Assembly: GCF_003201475.1 (NCBI RefSeq)
Contig: NZ_QJJK01000004.1
Span: 256,631 to 320,630, forward strand
Length of the DNA stretch: 64,000 nt
Direction of reading: 5' to 3'
DNA from: Chelatococcus asaccharovorans
GTDB taxonomy: Bacteria > Pseudomonadota > Alphaproteobacteria > Rhizobiales > Beijerinckiaceae
Shown in pieces: positions 34,949-44,026 of this stretch. The notes beneath the pieces were generated by a model. The model saw nothing but the letters and a program-made list of their open reading frames with translations. It had not been told where the DNA came from and made no database searches. A program made the position numbers and the translations under genes. Positions within the stretch are counted from its first letter, which is position 1; every line of letters begins with the position of its first letter.

Positions 34949-35344
34949 CGCTGCGCGGCCTTTCCAAGAACCGGCCGGCGGGATCGCCTGCACGAGGCCT
35001 TGAGGCTCGCGGGCCTGGGATTCCGGGGCTTGGATTCCAGGACCTTAGAGCATGCGATTTTATACGGAACCACCGTGCCATTCCGGGGCGGGCCGAAAGG
35101 CCCGAGCCCGGAAAGTATGAACACCACGGAAGACACATAGAGTGCCGCGTCCGACGCGTCTTCTTCTCAGACCGCGTGTTCATGGATTCCGGGCTCCTCG
35201 CTGATGCGAGGCCCCGGAATGACGGCGGGTTTCCGTCCGAACGCGGCATGCTCTGGATTCCCATGGGCCTTGTCTCCCGAGGCGGGCCTCCTAATGCCTC
35301 CTTCCAAAGCCTTCCCAAGCGGGCTGGCTCTCGCAACTCGTCAT
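34949..35344. other. Gene-free stretch with MITE-like repeat
   Basis: Apart from the 206-bp element at 35048-35253 nothing gene-like is visible. The section from 35345 onward belongs to the regulatory region of the downstream binding-protein gene. Confidence 0.6.
35048..35253. repeat. MITE-like 206-bp element, copy 1
   Basis: Bounded by GAGCATGC and GCATGCTC, with imperfect terminal inverted repeats of about 42 bases that share ACGGAA and CATTCCGGGGC. An inverted copy of similar length and sequence is at 53733-53937. It encodes no protein. Confidence 0.8.
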
Positions 35345-35394
35345 TTTGATATTTTATCAAATCCGTTGACGTTCGATATTTTATCAAATATTGA
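35345..35394 (+). promoter_or_regulatory. Promoter with two GntR-type operators
   Basis: Operator 1 at 35345-35361 is the perfect palindrome TTTGATA-TTT-TATCAAA. Operator 2 at 35372-35388 is TTCGATA-TTT-TATCAAA, 27 bases away centre to centre. TTGACG at 35366-35371 and TATTGA at 35389-35394 are separated by 17 bases, and operator 2 fills exactly that spacer. Binding there would block RNA polymerase. The GntR regulator at 40918 is the likely ligand-responsive repressor. Confidence 0.7.
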
Positions 35395-35533
35395 GATCCC
35401 AGAGCCGCAGAACGGCCTTGGCAAATCCGACTTGCCTGGAATCGTCTGATTTCATTCAAGTATATGAATTTGCACATTATTGTCGAAATGAGCCATTCCG
35501 CGAGAGATGGATTGGCTTCAGGGAGGATTTCAG

Positions 35534-37090
35534 ATGTTCAGCAAGCCGGCCATCGGGGGAGCCCTTGTGATCGCGGCCTTGTTTGGCGCGACCTTGCCGC
35601 AGGCAGTCCAAGCCCAGGCAGTCCAAGCTCAGGCAGTCTCGGCCCAGGCAGTCCCGGCCAAGGATGCCGCGAAGGACCTGATACTGGCGCAAGGCGCCGA
35701 CCCTCTGGGCTTCAACCCCACCCGCTTCTCGGCCCCCAACACGTCCTATCTGCATCAGCTTTATGACACGCTGGTCGAGATCGGGCCCGACGGCCAGCCG
35801 CAGCCGGCGCTGGCGGAGAGCTGGGAGCGTTCGCCCGACGGATTGTCCGTCACCTTCAAGCTGCGTCCGGCAAAGTTCCATTCCGGTCGTCCGCTGACCG
35901 CGCAGGACGTGGTCTACAGCGTCCGCTATCACCTCGATCCGGCCAATGCCGCGAACCTCCTGGCACGCCTCAGCGCGGTGAAGGGCGTCGAGGCGCTCGA
36001 TGATCGCACCGTCAAGCTGACCCTGTCGTCGCTCGCGCCGGGGCTTTACGACCTTCTCAGCGCGCTGTTCATCCTCGACGAGAAGGCGGTCGCCAACATC
36101 GCCCAGCAGGACGCCGGCAGCGGCCCCTTCGTCCTGAAGAGCTGGACGCCTGGCGTGTCCTACACCATGGAGCGCTTCGCCGATCACTGGAGCAACGACA
36201 AGACGAAGCCGGATCGCATCACCGTGCGCATCGTGCCGGACGACGCGGCCGGCGCGGCCCTTCTGCAGACGCGCGCCGTCGACGTGCTGTACACGGCCGG
36301 TCCGCTTGCGCTCGCCCAGCTGAAGGACGCAGCCGGCACCAAGATCGAGCGCATCAAGCGCGCCCCGCGGACGCATTATCTCGCCCTCAACACGTCGCGG
36401 CCGCCACTCGACAACAAGCTGGTGCGTCAGGCGATTTCCCATGCCCTGAACCGCGATATGATCACCTCGGTCGTCTATAACGATTTCGCGTCGCCGAGCT
36501 GCCAGCCCTGGGCGGAGAGCCACTGGGCCTACGCGCCCGCGGTCGACACCCTGTGCGGTTATGATCTGGAGAAAGCCAAGAGGCTGATGAAGGAATCGGG
36601 CGTCGGCCCCTTCACCATGACGGTGAATACCTCGACCGACTCCTACGCGCCGGGCAGTGTCGATACGGCGCAGATCCTGAAGGAGGACCTCGCGGCGCTC
36701 GGCATCACGCTCAATATCGCCACCTATGAACCGGCGAAGGCGCGCGAGCTCATCCTCAACGCCAATTTCGACATGCTGCTGCACAACTACATCGAAGGCG
36801 GCAACGATCCGCAGTTCATCATTCCGAGCGCGATCTATGGGCCGACCAAGGGGCGCACCAAATTCACGAGCCCGGCCTTCGAGGCGATCGTCGACAAGGC
36901 TGGCAAGACGCTCGATCTCAACGAGCGCAAGGCGATCTATGCCGACATCTCGAAACTCATCGCCGATGAAGCCTTCATGCTGCCCTTCGCCCATGAGTTC
37001 CGCCCGATCCCGATGGCCGACGGCGTGAAGAACTTCGCGATGGACGGCTCCGGCTTCTCGCTGCTGCAGCAGGTCGAAGTGGCGCGCTGA
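35534..37090 (+). CDS. Periplasmic substrate-binding protein, SBP_bac_5
   Basis: A 518-residue DppA-type receptor. GGGAGGA eight bases upstream fixes the ATG at 35534. The signal peptide (about residues 1-24) is followed by an unusual Gln-Ala-Val repeat at 23-44 encoded by a four-copy 15-bp tandem repeat. The mature domain starts near AKDLILAQGADPLGFNPTRF and shows the family segments SPDGLSVTFKLRPAKFHSGRPLTAQDVVYS and LALNTSRPPLDNKLVRQAISHALNRD. It heads a complete five-gene transporter operon plus a regulator and an enolase-superfamily enzyme, so the ligand may be a sugar acid or a conjugate. Confidence 0.93.
   Translation: MFSKPAIGGALVIAALFGATLPQAVQAQAVQAQAVSAQAVPAKDAAKDLILAQGADPLGFNPTRFSAPNTSYLHQLYDTLVEIGPDGQPQPALAESWERSPDGLSVTFKLRPAKFHSGRPLTAQDVVYSVRYHLDPANAANLLARLSAVKGVEALDDRTVKLTLSSLAPGLYDLLSALFILDEKAVANIAQQDAGSGPFVLKSWTPGVSYTMERFADHWSNDKTKPDRITVRIVPDDAAGAALLQTRAVDVLYTAGPLALAQLKDAAGTKIERIKRAPRTHYLALNTSRPPLDNKLVRQAISHALNRDMITSVVYNDFASPSCQPWAESHWAYAPAVDTLCGYDLEKAKRLMKESGVGPFTMTVNTSTDSYAPGSVDTAQILKEDLAALGITLNIATYEPAKARELILNANFDMLLHNYIEGGNDPQFIIPSAIYGPTKGRTKFTSPAFEAIVDKAGKTLDLNERKAIYADISKLIADEAFMLPFAHEFRPIPMADGVKNFAMDGSGFSLLQQVEVAR
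35600..35659 (+). repeat. Four-copy 15-bp tandem repeat within signal region
   Basis: Units at 35600, 35615, 35630 and 35645 follow CAGGCAGTCCAAGCC, with third and fourth units diverging at three to four bases. They encode QAVQA, QAVQA, QAVSA and QAVPA. In-frame units of this kind can expand or contract without breaking the protein. Confidence 0.85.
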
Positions 37091-37139
37091 CATCCTCGGC
37101 ACGCGTCGACGACCGTTTATTCCGGCATCGCGGATCATC

Positions 37140-38093
37140 ATGCTCGGTTTCGTTCTCAAACGGCTCCTCCAGGCCATTCCCGTCCTGCTCATCACGTCAT
37201 TGCTCATCTTCGTCGGCATGCGGCTCTCGCCCGGAGATCCCGCTGCCATGCTGGCGGGTAATGATGCGAGCGCCGAGACCATCGCGGCCGTCAGAAGCCG
37301 CCTTGGCCTCGATCAGAGCTACGCGACGCAGTATTTGAAGTGGCTTGGCGCGCTGCTCACGGGTGATCTCGGCCGATCGATGGTGAGCGGGCTTCCGGTG
37401 TCCCGCATCGTCGGCGAGCGGATCGCGCCCACGCTCGAGCTGGCCACCGGCGGGCTCGTCGCGAGCCTCCTCCTCGGCGGCGTGCTCGGCACCTTGGCGG
37501 GGTTGCAGCCGAATTCGCTGCTGGACCGGATGGTCTCGGCGGTGGCGGCATTGGGCCTGGCGGCGCCGATGTTCTGGACGGGGATGCTGCTCGTTGCCGT
37601 TTTCGGTGTCGCGCTCAAATGGCTTCCGCCGGCGGGGCGCGTGCCCTTCTCGCAAGGGTTGGGGGCCGCGCTCGCCAGCCTCGCCATGCCGGTGGCGACG
37701 CTTGCCATCGCTAACGCGCCGGTGATCATGCGCTTCCTGCGCGACAGCATCCAGGAGACGCGGCGCGCGGACTATGTCCGTGCGGCCCATGCCAAGGGGC
37801 TGTCGAAGACGGTGGTGGCGCGCGACTATATCGTCCGCAATTCGCTCATCCCGACCGTGACGGCCGCCGGCATTCTTCTGGGGAATCTCATCGGCGGCGC
37901 GGCGCTTGTCGAGATCGTCTTCTCCTGGCCGGGCATGGGGTCGCTTCTCGTCTCGGCCATGGGCAACCGCGACTATTCCGTCATCCAGGCGGTCCTGTTG
38001 ATCGCGGTCTTCGGCTTTGTCTTCGCCAATCTCATCGTCGACCTTCTCTATGGCCTGCTCAATCCGAGAATTCGTCATGCCGACCAGCACTGA
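37140..38093 (+). CDS. Peptide-type ABC transporter permease, DppB family
   Basis: A 317-residue inner-membrane permease. MLGFVLKRLLQAIPVLLITSLLIFVGMRLSPGDPA is a classical DppB N-terminus, followed by SRLGLDQSYATQYLKWLG and an EAA loop with RAAHAKGLSKTVVARDYIVRN. Six helices are evident. It starts 49 bases after the receptor gene and overlaps the next permease by 17 bases. Confidence 0.94.
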   Translation: MLGFVLKRLLQAIPVLLITSLLIFVGMRLSPGDPAAMLAGNDASAETIAAVRSRLGLDQSYATQYLKWLGALLTGDLGRSMVSGLPVSRIVGERIAPTLELATGGLVASLLLGGVLGTLAGLQPNSLLDRMVSAVAALGLAAPMFWTGMLLVAVFGVALKWLPPAGRVPFSQGLGAALASLAMPVATLAIANAPVIMRFLRDSIQETRRADYVRAAHAKGLSKTVVARDYIVRNSLIPTVTAAGILLGNLIGGAALVEIVFSWPGMGSLLVSAMGNRDYSVIQAVLLIAVFGFVFANLIVDLLYGLLNPRIRHADQH

Positions 38094-38901
38094 ACGGACA
38101 AGCCGGGGCAGGCGCGGCTTCGTGATCGCCGTGGTGTTTCTGCTGATCGCCTGCGGGTTGGCGTTGCTCGCGCCTGTGCTGCCCTTCGCGCCCTACACGA
38201 AGATGACGACGGCGCGCCTCATGCCACCGTCGTTCAATGCCTGGTTCGGCACGGATCAGTTCGGTCGCGACATCTTCGTGCGGACCCTGTGGGGCTTGCA
38301 GGTGTCGCTGGTCATCGCCGGCGCGGCCGTCCTGACCTCTCTGGCCATCGGCGTACCGCTCGGTCTCGTCGCCGCCTATTTCGGCCGCTGGAGCGATTCC
38401 CTCATCATGCGCGGCCTCGATGCGCTGCTGGCTTTTCCCTCGCTCCTGCTCGCGATCGGCGTCGCGGCCATCATCGGCCCGGGCGCCGTCAGCGCGACGA
38501 TCGCGCTCGGCATCGTCGGTGTGCCGCAAATGGCGCGCATCGCCCGTGGCGCGGCGCTTGCGGAGCAGCAGGGCCTTTACGTCGATGCCGCACGGGTCGT
38601 CGGCGTCGGCCCGCTGGGGATCATGGCGAGCCATCTTATGCCCAATATCCTGGCGCCGGTGGTGGTGCAGGCGACGCTCTATTTCGCCATCGCCATCCTC
38701 ACCGAGGCGGGTCTCAGCTTCATCGGCCTCGGCGTGCAGGTGCCGCGCCCGTCGCTTGGTGCGATGCTCAGTGATTCCCGTGCCTATACGGTGTCCGCCC
38801 CCTGGTACGCGCTGGCGCCGGGGCTCACGATCACCGCCGTGGTGCTCGCCCTGAACAGCGCCGCCGACGGTCTGCGCGCGCGACTGGATCCGCAGCGATG
38901 A
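38077..38901 (+). CDS. Peptide-type ABC transporter permease, DppC family
   Basis: A 274-residue permease. The ATG at 38077 lies within the end of the upstream gene, giving a short cytoplasmic N-terminus; an in-frame reading from 38017 is not supported. The segment AWFGTDQFGRDIFVRTLWGLQVSL identifies DppC, and EAGLSFIGLGVQVPRPSLGAMLSD is the conserved C-terminal part. Its stop overlaps the following ATPase start (ATGA). Confidence 0.93.
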   Translation: MPTSTERTSRGRRGFVIAVVFLLIACGLALLAPVLPFAPYTKMTTARLMPPSFNAWFGTDQFGRDIFVRTLWGLQVSLVIAGAAVLTSLAIGVPLGLVAAYFGRWSDSLIMRGLDALLAFPSLLLAIGVAAIIGPGAVSATIALGIVGVPQMARIARGAALAEQQGLYVDAARVVGVGPLGIMASHLMPNILAPVVVQATLYFAIAILTEAGLSFIGLGVQVPRPSLGAMLSDSRAYTVSAPWYALAPGLTITAVVLALNSAADGLRARLDPQR

Positions 38902-39905
38902 CGACCATGATTGCAGCAGAGACCCGGGCCACGGCCGGCGCGTCCTTTGAGGTGGACGGGCTCACGGTGCGCTTTTCCGGCAAGACCGCGGTCGACAACG
39001 TGTCCTTCCGCGTCGCGCCCGGGGAGGCGCTCGGCATCGTCGGCGAATCCGGCAGCGGCAAGAGCACGACGGCCATGGGCGCCGTTGGCCTCCTCGACCC
39101 GGAGATCGCCGCGGTCGAGGCGCGCCATGTGCGTCTCGACATGACCGACCTGCGCGGGCCGGGGGCTCCGCGGGCCGGCATTCTCGGCCGGCGCATCGGC
39201 GTCGTGTTCCAGAACCCGATGGTGGCGCTCAATCCGGTTTTGACCATCGAACGCCAGCTCACGGACCATATGCGCCAGCATCTCCACCTCGACGCACGGG
39301 CGGCGCGGGCGCGCGCCATCCGCCTTCTGGGGGAGGTCGGGATCACCGACGCCGCGCGGCGGCTGTCCTTCTATCCCTTCCAGTTCTCCGGCGGGATGCT
39401 GCAGCGCATCACCATCGCCATGGCGCTCGCCTGCGATCCGGAACTGCTGATCGCCGACGAGCCGACGACGGCGCTCGACGCCACCGTCCAGGCGGAGGTG
39501 GTCGACCTCATCCTGTCGATCCGGCGCTCGCGCGGTCTCAGCCTGATCTGGATCACCCATGATCTCGCGCTGCTCAACCGGGTCGCCGACCGCGTGGCGG
39601 TGATGTATGCGGGGCGGCTGGTGGAGATCGGCCCGGCCGATGTGCTCCTGGACCATCCCGCCCATCCCTATGCCGCCGGGCTGCTCGCCAGCGTCCAGAG
39701 CCTGTGGACCGGCGAGGGGGCGGAGTTTCTCACCATCGAGGGCGCGCCGCCGCCCAACGGCCCGGAGATGCCGGGCTGTGCCTTCGCGCCCCGCTGTCCG
39801 CGGGTCTTCGACCGCTGCGCGACACGCCCGCCCATGGCGTCCACTCCCGCTGATGCCGCGCATGGCGTCGCATGCTGGCTGTTCGATCCCAAGGTGCAGG
39901 CATGA
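38898..39905 (+). CDS. Peptide-type ABC transporter ATPase, DppD family
   Basis: A 335-residue ATPase: Walker A GESGSGKST near residues 50-58, signature FSGGMLQRITIAMAL, Walker B LLIADEPTTALDAT and H-loop WITHD. The C-terminal GCAFAPRCPRVFDRC segment is the oligopeptide-type cysteine motif. Overlaps at both ends show tight translational coupling in the operon. Confidence 0.95.
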   Translation: MTTMIAAETRATAGASFEVDGLTVRFSGKTAVDNVSFRVAPGEALGIVGESGSGKSTTAMGAVGLLDPEIAAVEARHVRLDMTDLRGPGAPRAGILGRRIGVVFQNPMVALNPVLTIERQLTDHMRQHLHLDARAARARAIRLLGEVGITDAARRLSFYPFQFSGGMLQRITIAMALACDPELLIADEPTTALDATVQAEVVDLILSIRRSRGLSLIWITHDLALLNRVADRVAVMYAGRLVEIGPADVLLDHPAHPYAAGLLASVQSLWTGEGAEFLTIEGAPPPNGPEMPGCAFAPRCPRVFDRCATRPPMASTPADAAHGVACWLFDPKVQA

Positions 39906-40921
39906 GCGCACTTCTCGAACTCGACGACGTGTCGGTGACGCTGCGGGGGCCGCGGGCACATCTCTTCGCAGCCCCCACGCCGATCCGCGCGCTGCGCCAG
40001 GTCTCGCTCACCATCGCGGCGGGGGAGACCTTGGCCCTGGTCGGTGAATCCGGTTCCGGCAAGAGCACGCTAGCGCGCGCCATCACGCGGCTCGTGCCGG
40101 CAGCGGGGCAGGCGCGTTTCGACGGCATCGATATTCTCAAGGCCGACCGCGCCGGCATGCGGCGCGTGCGGCGCGGCCTGCAGATGGTTTTCCAGGATCC
40201 CTATTCCTCGCTCAACCGTCGCAAGCGGATCGCCGATATCCTGATGGAGCCGCTGAAGGTGCATGGCGTTGGCGACGGCGCCGAGCGCCGGCGTCGGGTC
40301 GAGGCCCTGATCGCCCAGGTGGGACTGAACACCGACATGCTGCAACGCTTTCCCGCCGCGCTGTCCGGCGGGCAGCGTCAGCGCATTTCGATCGCGCGGG
40401 CTCTCGCCTTGCAGCCGCAGCTCGTCATCTGCGACGAGGCCGTGTCGGCGCTCGATGTCTCGGTGCAGGCGCAGATCCTGAACCTCTTGGGCAGCCTGAA
40501 GCGCAGCTACAAGCTCGCCTATCTCTTCATCACCCATGATCTCGGGGTGGTCAGGCGTTTCGCCGATCGCATCGCGGTGATGCATGCCGGACGGATCATC
40601 GAAGTGGCGCCGGCGAACCTCCTGTTTGCCGGGCCCCTGCACCCCTATACGCGGGCTCTGCTCTCGGCGGCGCCGCATCCGAGCCGCGACCGGCCCGCGC
40701 CCGCGCGCATCCTCTTGCCCGGCGAACCGGTCAGTGCGCTTGCAGAGCCGCCCGGATGCCTGTTTGCGAAACGCTGCCTCCATTTCCGTCCAGGCTTGTG
40801 CGAGAAGAGCGACCCGCCGCTCGTCACACAGGGCGCAAACCATCAGGTTGCGTGTCACCGGGCGCGAGAGGGCGTACCGGCCTGGATGGACGACGCGGCA
40901 ACGGGAGGGCTCACGCCATGA
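39902..40921 (+). CDS. Peptide-type ABC transporter ATPase, DppF family
   Basis: A 339-residue ATPase: Walker A GESGSGKST, signature LSGGQRQRISIARAL, Walker B LVICDEAVSALDVS and the VFQDPYSSLNRR Q-loop. The C-terminal CLFAKRCLHFRPGLC has the cysteine motif. The ATG at 39902 overlaps the previous stop. It completes a five-gene importer. Confidence 0.95.
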   Translation: MSALLELDDVSVTLRGPRAHLFAAPTPIRALRQVSLTIAAGETLALVGESGSGKSTLARAITRLVPAAGQARFDGIDILKADRAGMRRVRRGLQMVFQDPYSSLNRRKRIADILMEPLKVHGVGDGAERRRRVEALIAQVGLNTDMLQRFPAALSGGQRQRISIARALALQPQLVICDEAVSALDVSVQAQILNLLGSLKRSYKLAYLFITHDLGVVRRFADRIAVMHAGRIIEVAPANLLFAGPLHPYTRALLSAAPHPSRDRPAPARILLPGEPVSALAEPPGCLFAKRCLHFRPGLCEKSDPPLVTQGANHQVACHRAREGVPAWMDDAATGGLTP

Positions 40922-41613
40922 CGATGGTGCGCATCGATGCCGTATCCAGCGGCCAGGAGGACAACCGCGCGGTCAGCGAGACAATCGTGGCGCGCCTCGC
41001 GCAGCGCCTGCGCGAGGAGATCCTGAGCGGACAGCTGTCGTCCGGGACGCGGCTGAAGCTGCGGGAGCTCTCCGATCGCTTCGGCGTGAGCCAGATGCCG
41101 ATCCGCGATGCACTGGTGAAGCTGAGCTCGGAAGGGCTCGTCGAGCTGCAGCCCAACCGTGGCGCCGCGGTGCGCCAGATCGATCATCAGTTCATCGAGA
41201 ACATGTTCGATATCCGCATGATGCTGGAAGAGCTTCTGGTGCGGCGGGCGATCGAGCGATCGAGCGACGCGGAGCTCGCGAGCCTGCGTCCTCTCGCCAA
41301 CAGGCATGCCGAGGCGGCGCAGCGCGGCACCTTTCCGGAGCTCATGGCGGCGAATCTGGCGTTCCACGGGCGCATCACCGATCTCGCGCGCAATGCGGAA
41401 GCGGCGCGCATTCTCGACCAGGGCTGGGAGCTGATCTATGCCCTGCGCGGGCAGACCGGCTATGCCGAGGGACGCCTGCAAGACATCATCGACGAACATA
41501 ACGCACTCGTCGCCGCCATCGAGGCGCGCGATGTCGAAACCGCCGGCCGGCTGGCCCGCCAGCACGTGGAGCGCTCGCGCGATGACGCGCTGGCGCGGTT
41601 TACGCTCCGATGA
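40918..41613 (+). CDS. GntR-family regulator, FadR/FCD type
   Basis: A 231-residue regulator. Residues 20-85 form the winged helix (LAQRLREEILSGQLSSGTRLKLRELSDRFGVSQMPIRDAL). Residues 95-220 form an all-helical FCD effector domain with Asp and His residues (HGRITDLARN, DEHNALVAAIEARD) expected to hold a metal and a carboxylate ligand. It is coupled to the transporter by an ATGA overlap. The twin operators at 35345-35388 are its likely targets, giving autoregulation of the entire operon. Confidence 0.92.
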   Translation: MTMVRIDAVSSGQEDNRAVSETIVARLAQRLREEILSGQLSSGTRLKLRELSDRFGVSQMPIRDALVKLSSEGLVELQPNRGAAVRQIDHQFIENMFDIRMMLEELLVRRAIERSSDAELASLRPLANRHAEAAQRGTFPELMAANLAFHGRITDLARNAEAARILDQGWELIYALRGQTGYAEGRLQDIIDEHNALVAAIEARDVETAGRLARQHVERSRDDALARFTLR

Positions 41614-41647
41614 CCGGCCCTCGTCCCTCCCAGCAGAGAGTACGATC

Positions 41648-42802
41648 GTGAAGATCAAGGCAATCCGCAGCTTTCCCGTCCGCATTGGCGATCGCAACCA
41701 GCTCCTCGTCAAGGTGGAGACGGATGCCGGTCTCCACGGCTGGGGCGAATCCGGCCTCGCCACGCGCGAGCGCGCCGTCATGGGCGTGATCGAGCATTAT
41801 GAGAAATTCCTCATCGGGCAGGACGTTTTCGCCATCGGCGCCTTGTGGCAGGAGATGTACCGCAGCCAGTATTTCGAGGGCGGGCGTGTCCTGACCGCGG
41901 CCATCTCGGCCATCGACATCGCGCTTTACGACATCAAGGGCAAGGCGCTCGGCGTGCCCGTCTATGAGCTGCTCGGCGGCCGGCATCGCCACCATGTGCC
42001 CACCTTCGCCTCGCTGAAGGGCAGCACCCTCGACATGGTGCTGGAGCGCGGCCGCGCGGTGCGCGATGCGGGCTGGACCTGTATTCGCCTGCTCGTCGAT
42101 GTCGGCGCGCCGGGTGCCCGCTTCGAGCCGTGGGAGGCGGTCGCACGCTATGCCGAATGGCTGCCGCGCCTGCGCCAGGAGCTCGGTATCGGCGTGTGCC
42201 TGGGGATCGACCTGCATCATCGGCTGACGGTGGCGGAGACGGCCGCGCTGTGCCAGCGCATGCCGGCCGGCACGCTTGATTTCGTGGAGGAGCCGATCCG
42301 CGACGAGGACCCGGCCTCCTATGCGGCGCTGCGCCGGCTGACATCCGTGCCCTTCGCCGTCGGCGAGGAATTCTCCTCGAAATGGCAGTTCATTCCCTAT
42401 ATCGAGCAGCGGTTGACCGAATACGCCCGGGTCGACGTCTGCAATGTCGGCGGCTTTACCGAGGCGATGAAGGTGGCCGGCTGGTGCGAGGCCCATTACA
42501 TCGATCTGATGCCGCATAATCCGCTCGGGCCGATCTGCATCGCCGCGAGCGTGCATCTTGCCGCGGCCGTACCGAATTTCGCATGGCTCGAATGCCGCGA
42601 AACGCCCGGCGAGGAGTATCGCCGGTATGACAGCGGCATCTTCCGCAGCCGCCCGCAGTTGGAGGGCACGCTATATCCCGTCCCGAACACGCCGGGCCTC
42701 GGCATCGATATCGACGAGGAAGCCCTGGCGCAGGCCGGCGAGTTCCAGTTCGTCGAGATGCCCCATCTCAAGCGCGACGACGGCTCGCACACCAACTGGT
42801 AG
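41648..42802 (+). CDS. Enolase-superfamily sugar-acid dehydratase (mandelate racemase-like)
   Basis: A 384-residue member of the mandelate racemase/galactonate dehydratase branch. Metal-ligand carboxylates are visible as the Asp in GIDLHHRL, Glu in VEEPIRDEDP and Glu in VGEEFSSKWQ; the catalytic His is in LMPHNPLGP. Enzymes like this dehydrate aldonic acids to 2-keto-3-deoxy acids. A GTG at 41648 is the best start, with a weak GAGAG upstream. It follows the regulator by 34 bases and probably processes the transported ligand. Confidence 0.88.
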   Translation: MKIKAIRSFPVRIGDRNQLLVKVETDAGLHGWGESGLATRERAVMGVIEHYEKFLIGQDVFAIGALWQEMYRSQYFEGGRVLTAAISAIDIALYDIKGKALGVPVYELLGGRHRHHVPTFASLKGSTLDMVLERGRAVRDAGWTCIRLLVDVGAPGARFEPWEAVARYAEWLPRLRQELGIGVCLGIDLHHRLTVAETAALCQRMPAGTLDFVEEPIRDEDPASYAALRRLTSVPFAVGEEFSSKWQFIPYIEQRLTEYARVDVCNVGGFTEAMKVAGWCEAHYIDLMPHNPLGPICIAASVHLAAAVPNFAWLECRETPGEEYRRYDSGIFRSRPQLEGTLYPVPNTPGLGIDIDEEALAQAGEFQFVEMPHLKRDDGSHTNW

Positions 42803-43216
42803 GCGAGGCTCGGACCGTATAGGTTCAATCGACATTTAGCGCTTTCAGCTGTCATGGCCGGGCTTGTCCCGGCCATCCCGATGTGTCGAGGCGCCTTTCC
42901 GATCGGGATCACTGGAACCCAGCTGTTGCCGCGTTCTTGATCAATAGCCGAAATCGGGTGAACCCGATTTCGGGGACAAGCCCGGTGATGACGATGGGAT
43001 CTCTTGGGCATCCCTTGAATGTCGATTGGTCCTGGGGGCGTCCACTGCCCCCGATGCGCCACCCGAGAGCTGCCCATCCGGGGAGCCGGTTTCGAGAGGC
43101 GCGCAGGGGGCTCAGGTCTCGGCGAAGAAGTTTTTGGTAAAACACCGGAACACATCCGACGTGACGGGTATCCTCTGGTACCATTGAGCGGCCTCCGTTG
43201 TTCCGGTGTTCTGTGC
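42803..43216. other. Intergenic stretch with extragenic repeat
   Basis: No gene is seen. The palindromic element at 42854-42985 occupies the first half; the second half is the upstream region of the LuxR-type gene, with no clear promoter identified. Confidence 0.5.
42854..42985. repeat. Palindromic extragenic repeat
   Basis: ATGGCCGGG-CTTGT-CCCGGCCAT at 42854-42876 forms a hairpin; AAATCGGGT-GA-ACCCGATTT at 42951-42970 forms a second. The GGGCTTGTCCC of the left end is mirrored as GGGGACAAGCCC at the right end, giving an overall inverted layout. Confidence 0.65.
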
Positions 43217-44026
43217 ATGGCCCTCGATATGACGCCTCTGTCGCCCGATCCCGATGCCGCGCTCGCGGAATCGGATGTACGCGCCATCGTCGCATTGCTT
43301 GGCGAGGTTATTACCTCACGCCGGGATTTTTCCGGTGTGAAGCGTCTCCTCGTCGAGGGTATCTGCCGCCTTGTCGAAGCGGACGCCTGGACCTGGAGCC
43401 TCGGCTGCGCAGCGCAGCCCGGCGAGCAGCCCATCTATCTCGGCCTCGCGCACGGCGGGTTCGACAAGGAGCGCTACGCGCGGCTACTTCTGGCGGCGGG
43501 ACATCCCGACATGACGTGGACGTCCGAGAAGCTGCTCGGCGAACTCCGACAGAAGGCGTCCCATCTCACGCGCGTCCGACAACAAATCGTCGACGAGGTC
43601 AGTTTCGCGGCATCGGGAGTGAATGCTTATCTGTGCGATGCCGATATCGGCCCTTTCATTTTTTCGCTGCGGCCCATCGACAACGCTGCCGTCAGCACCA
43701 TTTCCATTTACCGGCGCAGGGACGCGCGCGCCTTCTCCGAACGCGAAGCCCGGATCGCCCATATTCTGCTCAGCGAATTGCCCTGGCTGCACGAGCAGGG
43801 ATGGCCGGCGGATCGTGGCGCGACCGTGCCGCGCCTCTCCCCGCGGCTTCGGCTCGTACTCAATCTGTTGCTCGATGGTCGCACGCGCAAGGAGATGGCC
43901 GTCAGTCTTGCGCTGTCCGAATATACCGTCGCCCAGTATCAGAAAGCCGTTTACAGCCATTTCGGCGTCAACTCCCACACCGCGCTGTTGAGGCGGTTTC
44001 AGATGGGGGACGGCGGACACCGATAG
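43217..44026 (+). CDS. LuxR-type DNA-binding regulator with GAF-like sensor region
   Basis: A 269-residue protein whose C-terminal 65 residues carry a LuxR helix-turn-helix (LSPRLRLVLNLLLDGRTRKEMAVSLALSEYTVAQYQKAVYSHFGVNSH). The N-terminal 190 residues look like a single GAF/PAS-type sensor but no ligand motif is recognised. The ATG at 43217 is the first sensible start. It lies upstream of the Tat-exported molybdoenzyme locus and may regulate it. Confidence 0.85.
   Translation: MALDMTPLSPDPDAALAESDVRAIVALLGEVITSRRDFSGVKRLLVEGICRLVEADAWTWSLGCAAQPGEQPIYLGLAHGGFDKERYARLLLAAGHPDMTWTSEKLLGELRQKASHLTRVRQQIVDEVSFAASGVNAYLCDADIGPFIFSLRPIDNAAVSTISIYRRRDARAFSEREARIAHILLSELPWLHEQGWPADRGATVPRLSPRLRLVLNLLLDGRTRKEMAVSLALSEYTVAQYQKAVYSHFGVNSHTALLRRFQMGDGGHR

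Noticed and set aside
35600-35659. CRISPR-like array
   Set aside because: The four 15-bp units are contiguous, in frame in a coding sequence and have no spacers.
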